Made by a program: the position numbers and the translations under genes
Source: an uncultured Collinsella sp.
GTDB taxonomy: Bacteria; Actinomycetota; Coriobacteriia; Coriobacteriales; Coriobacteriaceae
DNA length: 13,968 bases
Direction of reading: 5' to 3'
NCBI GenBank assembly: GCA_900547505.1
Contig: URGY01000028.1
Coordinates: forward strand, 1-13,968
In this document: positions 7,462 through 13,924 of the stretch, piece by piece
Layout of the letters: each line of letters starts with the position of its first letter
Position numbering within the stretch: the stretch's first letter is position 1
The notes under the pieces: model-generated
Told to the model about the DNA's origin: nothing
The model's database searches: none
What the model saw: only the letters and a program-made list of their open reading frames with translations

Positions 7462-8847
7462 CTACGCCGTCAACGGCGCCGGCTCATGCGGCTCGCCGTT
7501 CAGCTCGACGATGACCTGCGTTCCCACGCCCTCCTGGGACTTCACGCGCATGCCGGAATCTTCTCCGTAAAAGAAATGGATGCGCTGAAGCACGTTGAAG
7601 AGCGCCAAGCCGCAGCCTCGTTTGATGGAGCCGTCGGCGGTAATGCTCTCGGGCTCCTCTCGGCGATGCTGCTCAAACAGATGCGCGCAGACTTCTTCGC
7701 TCATACCGATGCCATCGTCCTCGACGATGATCTCCAAACCGTCATCGGTCTCGAAAGCCCTAACATGAATAGAAAGCGGCTCGGTCTCGCGCTGCGCGTG
7801 CTTGATGCAGTTTTCGAGCAACGGCTGCAAGATAAACGGCGGTACCATGCAATCGCGCACCTCAAAGTCGATATCGACCGAGACGCGCAGACGGCCGTCG
7901 CCATACCGGGCCTGCATAAGATTGATATAGCGAGTGCCCTGTTCCACCTCGTGCTCGAGCGTTGTGAGGGTATCGGAATCAGAAAGCGTCTGACGGTAGT
8001 AATTGGAAAAGTCGATCAGCAGCGACCTGGCCTTGTCCGGCTCGGTACGTACGAGCGACACGATGGTGCTGATGGTGTTAAACAGAAAATGAGGATCGAC
8101 CTGCGATTGCAAGGCGCGCAGCTCCACGCGGGCCGTAAGCTCGTCCTGGCGCTCGAGCTCAAAGCTCGCAAGCTGCGTGGAAATGAGGTCGGCAAAGCCC
8201 GAGGCAAGCGCCGTCTGGCGCATATCGATGCTGCTCAGACGGGGATAATACAGCTCGAGCGTGCCCACGCAATGCCCGCGCACGGTAAGCGGTGCGACAA
8301 TACCGGCGCGCAGGCGCGGAAAGTAGCCACCCGTCTCGGTCGAGGCATCGCGCGAGAACACGCTTTGCTCACCGCTGTTGATCACGTTGAGCGTAGTCCG
8401 CAGTACCACCGGGGTGCCCGCGGGGCATTTTGCCGAGTCCTCGCCCCAGCTTGCCAACACCTGCTTGCCGTCGGTAAAGCAGATGGCAGAGGCGATAGTT
8501 TCGGACAGGATGATCTTAGAGGCGCCCAGGGCAGCTTCGGGCGTAAGGCCGCGCGACGTGTAGGCGAATATTTTTGAAGCGATGGCGAGCGTGCGGTCGG
8601 TTGCGCTCGATGTGAGGTCGTCGGGAACGACAAAGACGTACGAGAAGAAGAAGCACAGCATGACCAAGCCGGCAATGACGACAACGGCCGGAACGGGATT
8701 GGGATTATCGGTTAGATCCCAGATGAGCAGCAGGATAAGCAGCGGAACGACAATACCGAGCAAGATGGCTTGAACCACATGCTGAGCGGTACGAAAGACC
8801 TTGGTAGAGTTGTAGCTCTTGCCCAGAATCAGCCTATTGAGACCCAC
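7462..8847 (-). CDS. LytS-type sensor histidine kinase (system 2)
   Basis: A 461-residue kinase from a GTG start (8845-8847). Hydrophobic segments lie at about 24-44 and 52-74, and a GAF-like region at about 100-225. The H-box is VDPHFLFNT with H253 (Asp replaces the usual Asn before PHFLFN), the N-box is PLLENCI (N346), then D378-G-I-G and the glycine-rich RGCGLALFNV (410-419). The GTG is chosen because AAGGAG (8854-8859) lies exactly 6 bases before it. An ATG at 8851-8853 directly abuts the AAGGAG and would be badly spaced. An ATG further upstream (8875-8877) has no ribosome binding site and would put an implausible extension before the membrane segment. Its regulator follows at 6689-7423. 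The membrane plan matches the kinase at 1592-2935, supporting duplication. The signal is unknown. Confidence 0.93.
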   Translation of the reverse strand: MGLNRLILGKSYNSTKVFRTAQHVVQAILLGIVVPLLILLLIWDLTDNPNPVPAVVVIAGLVMLCFFFSYVFVVPDDLTSSATDRTLAIASKIFAYTSRGLTPEAALGASKIILSETIASAICFTDGKQVLASWGEDSAKCPAGTPVVLRTTLNVINSGEQSVFSRDASTETGGYFPRLRAGIVAPLTVRGHCVGTLELYYPRLSSIDMRQTALASGFADLISTQLASFELERQDELTARVELRALQSQVDPHFLFNTISTIVSLVRTEPDKARSLLIDFSNYYRQTLSDSDTLTTLEHEVEQGTRYINLMQARYGDGRLRVSVDIDFEVRDCMVPPFILQPLLENCIKHAQRETEPLSIHVRAFETDDGLEIIVEDDGIGMSEEVCAHLFEQHRREEPESITADGSIKRGCGLALFNVLQRIHFFYGEDSGMRVKSQEGVGTQVIVELNGEPHEPAPLTA

Positions 8848-8853
8848 CGTCAT

Positions 8854-8859
8854 CTCCTT
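8854..8859 (-). promoter_or_regulatory. Ribosome binding site deciding a GTG start
   Basis: AAGGAG on the minus strand, with a 6-base spacer (ATGACG) to the GTG at 8845-8847. The in-frame ATG in the spacer is directly adjacent to the site and so is unlikely to be used. Confidence 0.7.
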
Positions 8860-8879
8860 CTTACTGATGCACCCCATAG

Positions 8880-8907
8880 CAATAAAGAGGGCCGCAAGCG
8901 ACCCTCT
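8880..8907 (-). terminator. Intrinsic terminator after the amidohydrolase gene
   Basis: In minus-strand RNA, the complements of 8898-8907 and 8886-8895 form a 9-10 bp stem with a very small loop, followed by UUUAUUG. One pair (8892/8901) is G-U only in the minus RNA and A-C in the plus RNA, fixing its direction. It lies 58 bases after the amidohydrolase stop and 38 bases upstream of the GTG of the second kinase. Confidence 0.75.
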
Positions 8908-8909
8908 CC

Positions 8910-8924
8910 ATTGCATTATGCAAT
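8910..8924. repeat. Perfect 7-bp palindrome upstream of second kinase operon
   Basis: ATTGCAT, one central base, then ATGCAAT: a perfect dyad of 15 bases. It lies between the amidohydrolase stop and the terminator hairpin. On the minus strand it contains CATAAT, a 5/6 match to a -10 box, without a convincing -35. This arrangement suits an operator for the second kinase operon, but it could also be chance. Confidence 0.35.
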
Positions 8925-8965
8925 CAAATACTGTGTTTTACATCAAGCCATCGATGAACGGTAGC

Positions 8966-10243
8966 TTAGGCGCTGTACTTGTTTGCCTCGCCGAAGGTGC
9001 CGGCCTCGACAATCCAGCCGTCCTTCATGATGACGTCCATGTTGTCGGTGTTGAGCACGTGGATGTCGGCGGCGACGTCACCGTTGACGACCAGCAGGTC
9101 GGCGCACTTGCCGGCCTCGATGGAACCGGTCTCGTCCTCGATGTGGCACATCTTGGCACCGTTGAGGGTTGCACAGGTGATGGTCTCGACCGGGGTGAAG
9201 CCGATCTTGTCGACGAACTCGTACATCTCCTCGATGGAGCAGGTGCCATACGGGGTGACGAAGGAGAAGGAGTCGGAGCCGATCGTCATGACGACGCCGC
9301 GCTTCTTGGCCTCGCGCAGGCAGTCGTAGTTGCGCTGCAGCTCCTTCTCGACCAGGGTGCCCTCGTACTTGTCGTGCAGCTCGGGAACGTAGACGGGCGG
9401 ATAGGTGGCGTACCAGGTGGGCAGGAAGGCGATCGTCGGAGTGAAGAAGGTGCCCTGCTCGGCCATGAGGTCCATGGTGCGCTCATCGATATCGAAGCCG
9501 TGAATCAACTGCTCGCAGCCAAAGCGAACGGAATCGTAGGCAGCGGCGTGGTTGTTGTAGCAGTGGCTCCACACGGGGATGCCGACCATCTTGGCCTCTT
9601 CGACCACGGCCTGAATCTCCTCGGAGCAGTAGTGCTGGTCGCGGCCGGAGTCCCAGCGCCAGATGCCGCCACCGGTAGCCCAGATCTTGATGGCATCGGG
9701 GTTCTCGCGCAGGCGACGACGGACGGCCTTGCGCAGATCCCAAGGACCGTCGACCTGATCGCCCCAGGGGTGCGATTCCTTGTTGAGCTCCTGGCTGCAG
9801 TGGTGGGAGTCGCCGTGGCCGGCAACGCGGCAGAAGCCAAGGCCGGTGGCCAGAACGCGCGGGCCCTTGAAGACGCCCTTGTCGATGCAGTCACGGATCT
9901 GGATACCAAAGCGGCCGATCTCGCAGACGGTGGTGAGGCCGTGGGTGAGGCAGTCGTAGGCCTGCTTGACGGCGACGGCCTGCTTCTCGAGGAGCGGCTG
10001 CATGACCCAGTCGGTGTCATCGTCGGTCAAGTTGCCCGAGAAGTGCAGGTGGGTGTCGATCAGGCCGGGAAGGACGGTCTTGCCGGCGGCGTCGATGACC
10101 TCAACGCCCTCGGGAAGGTCCTGCATGGCGCCGGCGTACTCGATCTTGCCGTTGTCGTCGACGAGAACGAGGGAGTTCTCGACCGGCTCGGCGCCGGTAC
10201 CGTCGATGAGCTTGCCGCCAACGATTGCATACTTAGTGGACAT
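8966..10243 (-). CDS. Amidohydrolase (prolidase / imidazolonepropionase-like)
   Basis: A 425-residue metal-dependent hydrolase of the amidohydrolase superfamily. A small N-terminal beta domain is followed by the metal motif DTHLHF (H65, H67). K186 (AIKIWATGG) is the probable carboxylated metal-bridging lysine. Further ligands are H227 (SHCYN) and H248 (IHGFD), and D324 (GSDSF) is the catalytic acid position. A C-terminal beta return includes GSIEAGKCADLLVV. This residue set resembles the Sgx9260/Cc2672-type Xaa-Pro or Xaa-Arg dipeptidases, but related enzymes act on cyclic amides, so the substrate is open. There is no signal peptide, so it acts in the cytoplasm. AAGGAGG precedes the ATG. It follows an APC permease, suggesting import and cleavage of one compound. 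Codon use is strongly biased (AAG, GAG, ATC, CTC), suggesting high expression. The superfamily call is certain, the subfamily moderate. Confidence 0.9.
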   Translation of the reverse strand: MSTKYAIVGGKLIDGTGAEPVENSLVLVDDNGKIEYAGAMQDLPEGVEVIDAAGKTVLPGLIDTHLHFSGNLTDDDTDWVMQPLLEKQAVAVKQAYDCLTHGLTTVCEIGRFGIQIRDCIDKGVFKGPRVLATGLGFCRVAGHGDSHHCSQELNKESHPWGDQVDGPWDLRKAVRRRLRENPDAIKIWATGGGIWRWDSGRDQHYCSEEIQAVVEEAKMVGIPVWSHCYNNHAAAYDSVRFGCEQLIHGFDIDERTMDLMAEQGTFFTPTIAFLPTWYATYPPVYVPELHDKYEGTLVEKELQRNYDCLREAKKRGVVMTIGSDSFSFVTPYGTCSIEEMYEFVDKIGFTPVETITCATLNGAKMCHIEDETGSIEAGKCADLLVVNGDVAADIHVLNTDNMDVIMKDGWIVEAGTFGEANKYSA

Positions 10244-10253
10244 GGTTCCTCCT

Positions 10254-10368
10254 TATGGATCCATATAGTGGGCGAGGCCGTGTTGGGTTAAGGCCTCACA
10301 AAGCTACCCAAGTGGTGCCGGGTTCGGTGCGCGGAAGAGAGGGTCCCGCGCACCTGATCCGCCCCGGC
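10254..10368 (-). promoter_or_regulatory. Structured spacer between permease and amidohydrolase
   Basis: Three elements fill the spacer. First, 7 bases after the permease stop, a large hairpin has an outer stem 10317-10322/10363-10368 and an inner perfect 9-bp stem 10326-10334/10346-10354 with an 11-base loop. Second, a 6-bp stem 10274-10279/10292-10297. Third, a perfect 12-base palindrome TATGGATCCATA (10254-10265) immediately upstream of the AAGGAGG site of the amidohydrolase. No U-tract follows the large hairpin, so it looks more like an mRNA processing, stabilising or regulatory structure than an intrinsic terminator. No known riboswitch consensus was recognised. Confidence 0.45.
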
Positions 10369-10374
10369 TCGGCG

Positions 10375-11826
10375 TTACATTTTACGGGAATTGGTGAAGG
10401 CCATGAGAGCCAGGCCAATAGCCAACCAGCCGATCACGATGCTCCACTCCACCATGTTGAGGGAGGCGGGAGAGAACGGAATCACGAGCAGGCCGATGAT
10501 GATGGCGCAGGCAGCGATAGCGAGGCCGATGCCAAACTTGCCGCCGGGCACCTCGTAGGGACGAGGCAGGTCAGGCTCGGTGAAGCGCATGCGCAGGCAA
10601 GCGAGGGCGACCATGCCGCAGGAGAAGATGAAGGCGAGAGCCGACACGTTGGTCAGAGGGATGAGCATGTTCTTGCCCAGGAACGGACCGACGACGGTGA
10701 TGACACCCAGGACGACGCAGGCGAGCTTGGGGGCGCCGGACTTGGGGTCGACCTCGGCGAACTGCTCGGGCAGCTGGCCCTTGCGGCCCATGGCGAGCAT
10801 GATGCGGCTCGTGGCGCCGTAGAAGGAGTTCATCGGGCCCATGGGTCCAAGCGTGGCGATGACGAGCATGGCCAGGTACAGGAGCATGTTGATGCCCTTG
10901 AGGCAGGCGAGCGCGGGAACCGGACTCTTAACGAACTCATGCCAGTCGAGGATGGTGCCAAACGAGTAGATACAGACCATGTAGAAGCCGCCGGCGGCCA
11001 GCAGTGCCAGGGAGATGATCTTGCCGAACTTGTTCCAGTTGAGGCCCTCGGCTGCTTCCTCAGCCTGCTGAGGAATGGTGTCGAAGCCGGCGTAGAAGAA
11101 CGGGGTCAGTACCAGGACCGACACGATGCCGGCGAACAGGCTGGTGCTCTCGGTAGCGGCCTTGCCGCCGCCAGCGCCGGTGACCTGGGAGAACACGGGC
11201 ATGGCGTTGTCCGGCGAGCCGGTGAACAGTGAGACGCCCATGGCGAGCAGCATGCCGCAGAGCAGGGCCTTGGTCAGGAAGGCCTGGAGCTTGGCAGCCG
11301 AGCTGGCGCCGCGGAAGTTGAGGAAGATGACGTAGACTGCAAAGCCGAGCGCGATCAACGTCGGGAACAGGTAAACGTCGGCGCCCAGGATGGTGTAGAG
11401 CTTGACGGCGCGCAGCCACTCAAGGCCGGGCAGGCTGCCGAACATCTCGGACACGAGGGTCGAAATGGCGATGGCCTCCCACGGGCACAGGATGCCGTTG
11501 CCCAGGGCCAAAAGCCATCCGGTGATGTAGCTCAGCGTACGGCCAAAGCTACGATCGACATACTCGACGATGCCGCCCGAGATGGGGATAGCGGCCGTGA
11601 GCTCACCGAAAACAGCTCCGACGGGCACGAGGAAGATTGCACCCAAGAGGAATGCGATCATAGCGGGAACGGGACCGCCGCCCACGACCATCCAGTCGCC
11701 GACCTGCAGAACCCAACCGGTACCGATGATGGCACCGAAACCGATGGTGAAGAAGTTCCAGAGCGAGAGCGTTTTCTTCATGCCGCCGTTATCCTCGACT
11801 GCAACCTCTGCGTTCTTGTCCGCCAT
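10375..11826 (-). CDS. APC-superfamily amino-acid permease
   Basis: A 483-residue membrane transporter with about 12 hydrophobic segments. Helix 1 carries the APC signature GFGAIIGTGW (29-38), followed by GELTAAIPISGGIVEYVDRSFG, which is typical of helices 2-3 of the family. Near the C-terminus PRPYEVPGGKFG matches the conserved RPY-VPGG loop of APC permeases. It likely imports an amino acid or small amine by cation symport or exchange; the substrate is not readable. The ATG at 11824-11826 is preferred because AAAGGAGGGGAACA directly precedes it, over an upstream candidate 39 bases away. It is transcribed divergently from the C39-like gene and followed by the amidohydrolase 131 bases later. 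Codon use is strongly biased, as in the amidohydrolase. Confidence 0.93.
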   Translation of the reverse strand: MADKNAEVAVEDNGGMKKTLSLWNFFTIGFGAIIGTGWVLQVGDWMVVGGGPVPAMIAFLLGAIFLVPVGAVFGELTAAIPISGGIVEYVDRSFGRTLSYITGWLLALGNGILCPWEAIAISTLVSEMFGSLPGLEWLRAVKLYTILGADVYLFPTLIALGFAVYVIFLNFRGASSAAKLQAFLTKALLCGMLLAMGVSLFTGSPDNAMPVFSQVTGAGGGKAATESTSLFAGIVSVLVLTPFFYAGFDTIPQQAEEAAEGLNWNKFGKIISLALLAAGGFYMVCIYSFGTILDWHEFVKSPVPALACLKGINMLLYLAMLVIATLGPMGPMNSFYGATSRIMLAMGRKGQLPEQFAEVDPKSGAPKLACVVLGVITVVGPFLGKNMLIPLTNVSALAFIFSCGMVALACLRMRFTEPDLPRPYEVPGGKFGIGLAIAACAIIIGLLVIPFSPASLNMVEWSIVIGWLAIGLALMAFTNSRKM

Positions 11827-12181
11827 TGTTCCCCTCCTTTCCTTTTTGACGCCCCTTGACGTCACCCCTTGCGCGGTCCGTTTTGCCGCGCGCTTTTATT
11901 TCGTGGCTTTAAGATACGGCCTTGGCACAGCAGCGCCGCTTGTAGCTCGACCGAAGGCAGAACTGCAAAACGAGCGGCGCCGTTTTTGGGACGAACGGCG
12001 GGAGACGTCATTCGTCTTGGACGCTTTCATCTTGTCTGCTTTTGAATACCTGTTGCCGTGACGCTTGGCGCGCGGCGCGGCAACGTTCATACCATTTGTC
12101 AGGCTTTTGGCGCACATACCCATGTGTCGTGCATCTTTTTATGTAGGATAGACAAGTTACACATGAGGCAAGGTGATTCGA
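11827..12181. other. 355-base divergent intergenic region
   Basis: This region separates the permease (minus) from the C39-like gene (plus) and must hold both promoters. I see the two ribosome binding sites, a TGACGTCA palindrome at 11857-11864, and a plus-strand terminator-like hairpin at 11933-11987. A weak plus-strand -10-like TAGGAT lies at 12144-12149 and a TTGTCA at 12096-12101, but these two are badly spaced for one promoter. A Lys/Arg-rich minus-strand open frame (about 11896-12123) lacks a ribosome binding site and is not called. No RNA gene family is recognised. Confidence 0.5.
11933..11987 (+). terminator. Plus-strand terminator-like hairpin with no upstream gene
   Basis: Bases 11933-11942 pair with 11971-11980 (10 bp), then CG and five T (11983-11987) follow. 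The pair 11941/11972 is U-G in plus RNA and A-C in minus RNA, so the structure favours plus-strand transcription. The 28-base loop holds a small GCAG/CTGC dyad. No plus-strand gene lies upstream in the window, so this could end a small RNA or attenuate the C39-like gene's leader. Confidence 0.5.
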
Positions 12182-13183
12182 ATGGCATACGGATACAATG
12201 ACGGCGACCAACGGCCACAAAGCGTGCGCCTTGCCGGCCGCACCACGCCAACGCCCAGAATCACCTCCGACAACGACAACCCGCAGCGCCCCCAAGAGCA
12301 GCTCGGGGCTTCTTCGCGACAACAAAGCCGTACCGTGCAGCAGTCAGACCGCGTGAGTACAAGCACACGCCAACGCCAGACCGACACATCGCAGCCACGC
12401 CGCTACGATCGACATAAGACCGACTACTACGTCAAACGCTCCTTTTCGCGACCTCAACGCGATCGCGGCAATTCCGCCCCTCACCCCGCGTCGCACACCA
12501 CAAGCCACGCGCTTCCGGCCCGCCGTCTACGCCTTGCGCTTTGCTCCATCGCCGCCTGCCTCGTCTTTGTGTTTTTGGGATCCTGTATCTCCCACGGATC
12601 AGCCGGTCTTGAGCCCACTGCCGAAGACAAGCTGCTTAAAGCTCCCGTCGCGCCCGGTTACTCCTTTGCGTTCTCGACCCCACGCTCGCAATGGCAGGCC
12701 GGCACCATGCCCCACATCTACCAAATTGACCCCGCATGGTCGGAGCTGCCCTATGCCGGTGGCACTATTCGCGAAAACGCTTGCGGTCCTACCTGCCTCA
12801 CCATGGTCTATATCTTTAAGACCGGCCATACCGATAAGACGCCGGTCGATATATGCGCACTGGCCGAAGCCGGCAACTACGCCCCCACCGGTGCCACCGA
12901 GTGGTCGTTTATGACAGGCGGTGCGTGGCAGCTGGGGCTCAACGGAACACAGCTCTATAACGATCGCGAATCGATTACCCAAGCACTTCGCTCGGGTGCG
13001 CCCGTCATCGCCGCAGTGCGCCCCGGTACGTTTACCAACGTAGGCCACTACATCGTGCTCTACGGCATCGACGATGCCAACCAGATTGGCGTCTACGACC
13101 CCAACTCGGCCAGCCGCAGCGCCCGCCGCTGGGGCGTCGTAGAGGTCCTCAACGAAGTCGAAGCCATGTGGGCCTACTACTAG
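12182..13183 (+). CDS. Membrane-anchored C39-like peptidase-fold protein
   Basis: A 333-residue protein in three parts. Residues 1-115 are low-complexity, rich in Gln, Arg, Ser, Thr and Pro, and probably disordered in the cytoplasm. Residues about 117-134 form one hydrophobic helix preceded by ARRLR. Residues about 178-333 are a C39-like papain-fold domain with YQIDPAW (180-186), catalytic-type C201 in ENACGPTCL, H289 in VGHYIVLYG and D306 in VYDPNS. The topology implies the domain faces outward, so a role in cutting an envelope peptide or protein is inferred. The helix ends LGSC135, a lipobox-like sequence, so a lipoprotein with an unusually long N-region is an alternative. The ATG is chosen because AAGGTGA sits 6 bases upstream; the GTG within that site is rejected. 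Its TAG stop lies inside a REP-like repeat. Confidence 0.83.
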   Translation: MAYGYNDGDQRPQSVRLAGRTTPTPRITSDNDNPQRPQEQLGASSRQQSRTVQQSDRVSTSTRQRQTDTSQPRRYDRHKTDYYVKRSFSRPQRDRGNSAPHPASHTTSHALPARRLRLALCSIAACLVFVFLGSCISHGSAGLEPTAEDKLLKAPVAPGYSFAFSTPRSQWQAGTMPHIYQIDPAWSELPYAGGTIRENACGPTCLTMVYIFKTGHTDKTPVDICALAEAGNYAPTGATEWSFMTGGAWQLGLNGTQLYNDRESITQALRSGAPVIAAVRPGTFTNVGHYIVLYGIDDANQIGVYDPNSASRSARRWGVVEVLNEVEAMWAYY

Positions 13184-13264
13184 TCATTGGGGACAGACTT
13201 AAATGAGTGGTCATTGGGGACGCTCTTGTTTGACTAGTCATTTAAGAACGTCCCCAATGACTAG
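13180..13264. repeat. REP-like composite inverted repeat
   Basis: Bases 13180-13205 and 13239-13264 are inverted copies identical at 23 of 26 positions (CTAGTCATTGGGGAC, three differing bases, CTTAAATG). A second direct copy of GTCATTGGGGAC lies at 13210-13221. A perfect 10-base palindrome TGACTAGTCA lies at 13231-13240. The unit resembles REP/BIME elements mobilised by RAYT (Y1) transposases; no transposase is in the window. The C39-like gene's TAG stop (13181-13183) is inside the left arm. Confidence 0.75.
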
Positions 13265-13273
13265 GTGAGTAGC

Positions 13274-13306
13274 AAAAGCCCCGCAGTCGGAGCGGACTGC
13301 GGGGCT
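13274..13306 (-). terminator. Intrinsic terminator of carbamate kinase gene
   Basis: Perfect 12-bp stem 13277-13288/13295-13306 with a 6-base loop. In minus-strand RNA the stem ends in U and is followed by three more U (complement of 13274-13276). It lies 65 bases after the carbamate kinase stop codon. It may also weakly stop plus-strand transcripts of the C39-like gene. Confidence 0.75.
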
Positions 13307-13323
13307 CATGAAGAGAGGCTAGT

Positions 13324-13351
13324 TTGTGGGCGCTTTGCCTGGCGCCCACAA
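13324..13351 (-). other. Second hairpin downstream of carbamate kinase
   Basis: Perfect 10-bp stem 13324-13333/13342-13351 with an 8-base loop, 20 bases after the carbamate kinase stop. No U-tract follows on the minus strand, so it may protect the mRNA 3' end or act in tandem with the terminator at 13274-13306. Confidence 0.5.
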
Positions 13352-13371
13352 GAGAGGCAGCAGAGTAGAGA

Positions 13372-13924
13372 CTACTCGTGGATGCGGGTACCGGAGAGAC
13401 CGGCCATGGTCTCGGCGGCCTTGTCCAGAGCGCCGATGATGCAGGTACGACCCTTGCGGGAACGCGCGAACTTGATAGCAGCGCGAACCTTGGGCTCCAT
13501 GGAACCCTTGCCGAACTGGCCCTCGTCGGCCAGGCGCTCGGCCTCGTCGGCGGTGAGGTCCTCGAGCTCCTCCTGGTTGGGCTTGCCAAAGTTGATGGCG
13601 ACATGCTCAACGGCGGTCAGCAGGAACAGAACGTCGGCGTCGCAGTCCTCGGCCAGCAGCTCGCCGCCCAGGTCCTTGTCGATGACGGCGGGAACGCCCT
13701 TGTAGCAGCCCTTGTTCTCGTAGTCGCGGACGACGGGGATGCCGCCGCCACCGCAGGCGATGACGATGAACTCGTTGTCGAGCAGGTTGAGGATGGAGTC
13801 AGCCTCGACGATCTTCTTGGGATCGGGGGAAGCGACGACGCGACGCCAGCCGCGGCCGGAATCCTCGACGAAGACCTTGGAGGGATCCTCGGCCATGAAC
13901 TCCTTGGCCTGCTCCTCGGTGTAG
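13372..13924 (-). CDS. arcC: Carbamate kinase, 5'-truncated by contig end
   Basis: About 183 C-terminal residues of an enzyme normally near 310, which transfers phosphate between carbamoyl phosphate and ADP to yield ATP, ammonia and CO2 in fermentative arginine/citrulline or related carbamoyl-compound breakdown. Recognisable parts are WRRVVASPDP, IACGGGGIPV, VIDKDLGGELLA, FLLTAVEHVAINFGKPNQ, GSMEPKVRAAIKF and the terminal SGTRI. It is cytoplasmic. Translation past 13924 gives the adapter peptide SLVGSEMCIRDS, so any ATG there is false and the true start is outside the window. Codon use is strongly biased toward AAG/GAG, as in the permease and amidohydrolase, suggesting high expression. Its 3' end has two hairpins. 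Neighbours upstream are unknown. Confidence 0.94.

Noticed and set aside
8848..8916. Upstream ATG starts extending the second kinase by up to 23 residues
   Set aside because: They lack spaced ribosome binding sites and the longest would overlap the terminator region, while AAGGAG is ideally placed for the GTG at 8847.
8940..8965. ACCGTTCAT, fitting the degenerate LytTR half-site pattern, upstream of the second kinase; a similar AACGTTCAT lies at about 12082-12090
   Set aside because: LytTR sites are paired direct repeats about 12 bases apart and no partner is present. A pattern this degenerate is expected by chance about once per 2 kb per strand.
8819..10291. A long plus-strand open frame fully antisense to the amidohydrolase
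   Set aside because: Its translation is Val/Gly/Asp/Leu-rich low-complexity sequence without family motifs, and the minus-strand frame has all amidohydrolase metal ligands. It is a shadow caused by biased GC-rich codons. The long antisense frames over the regulators, kinases, transporter and permease are rejected for the same reason.
11896..12123. A 75-residue Lys/Arg-rich minus-strand open frame upstream of the permease
   Set aside because: No ribosome binding site precedes its ATG, there is no recognisable motif, and it overlaps the plus-strand terminator-like hairpin.
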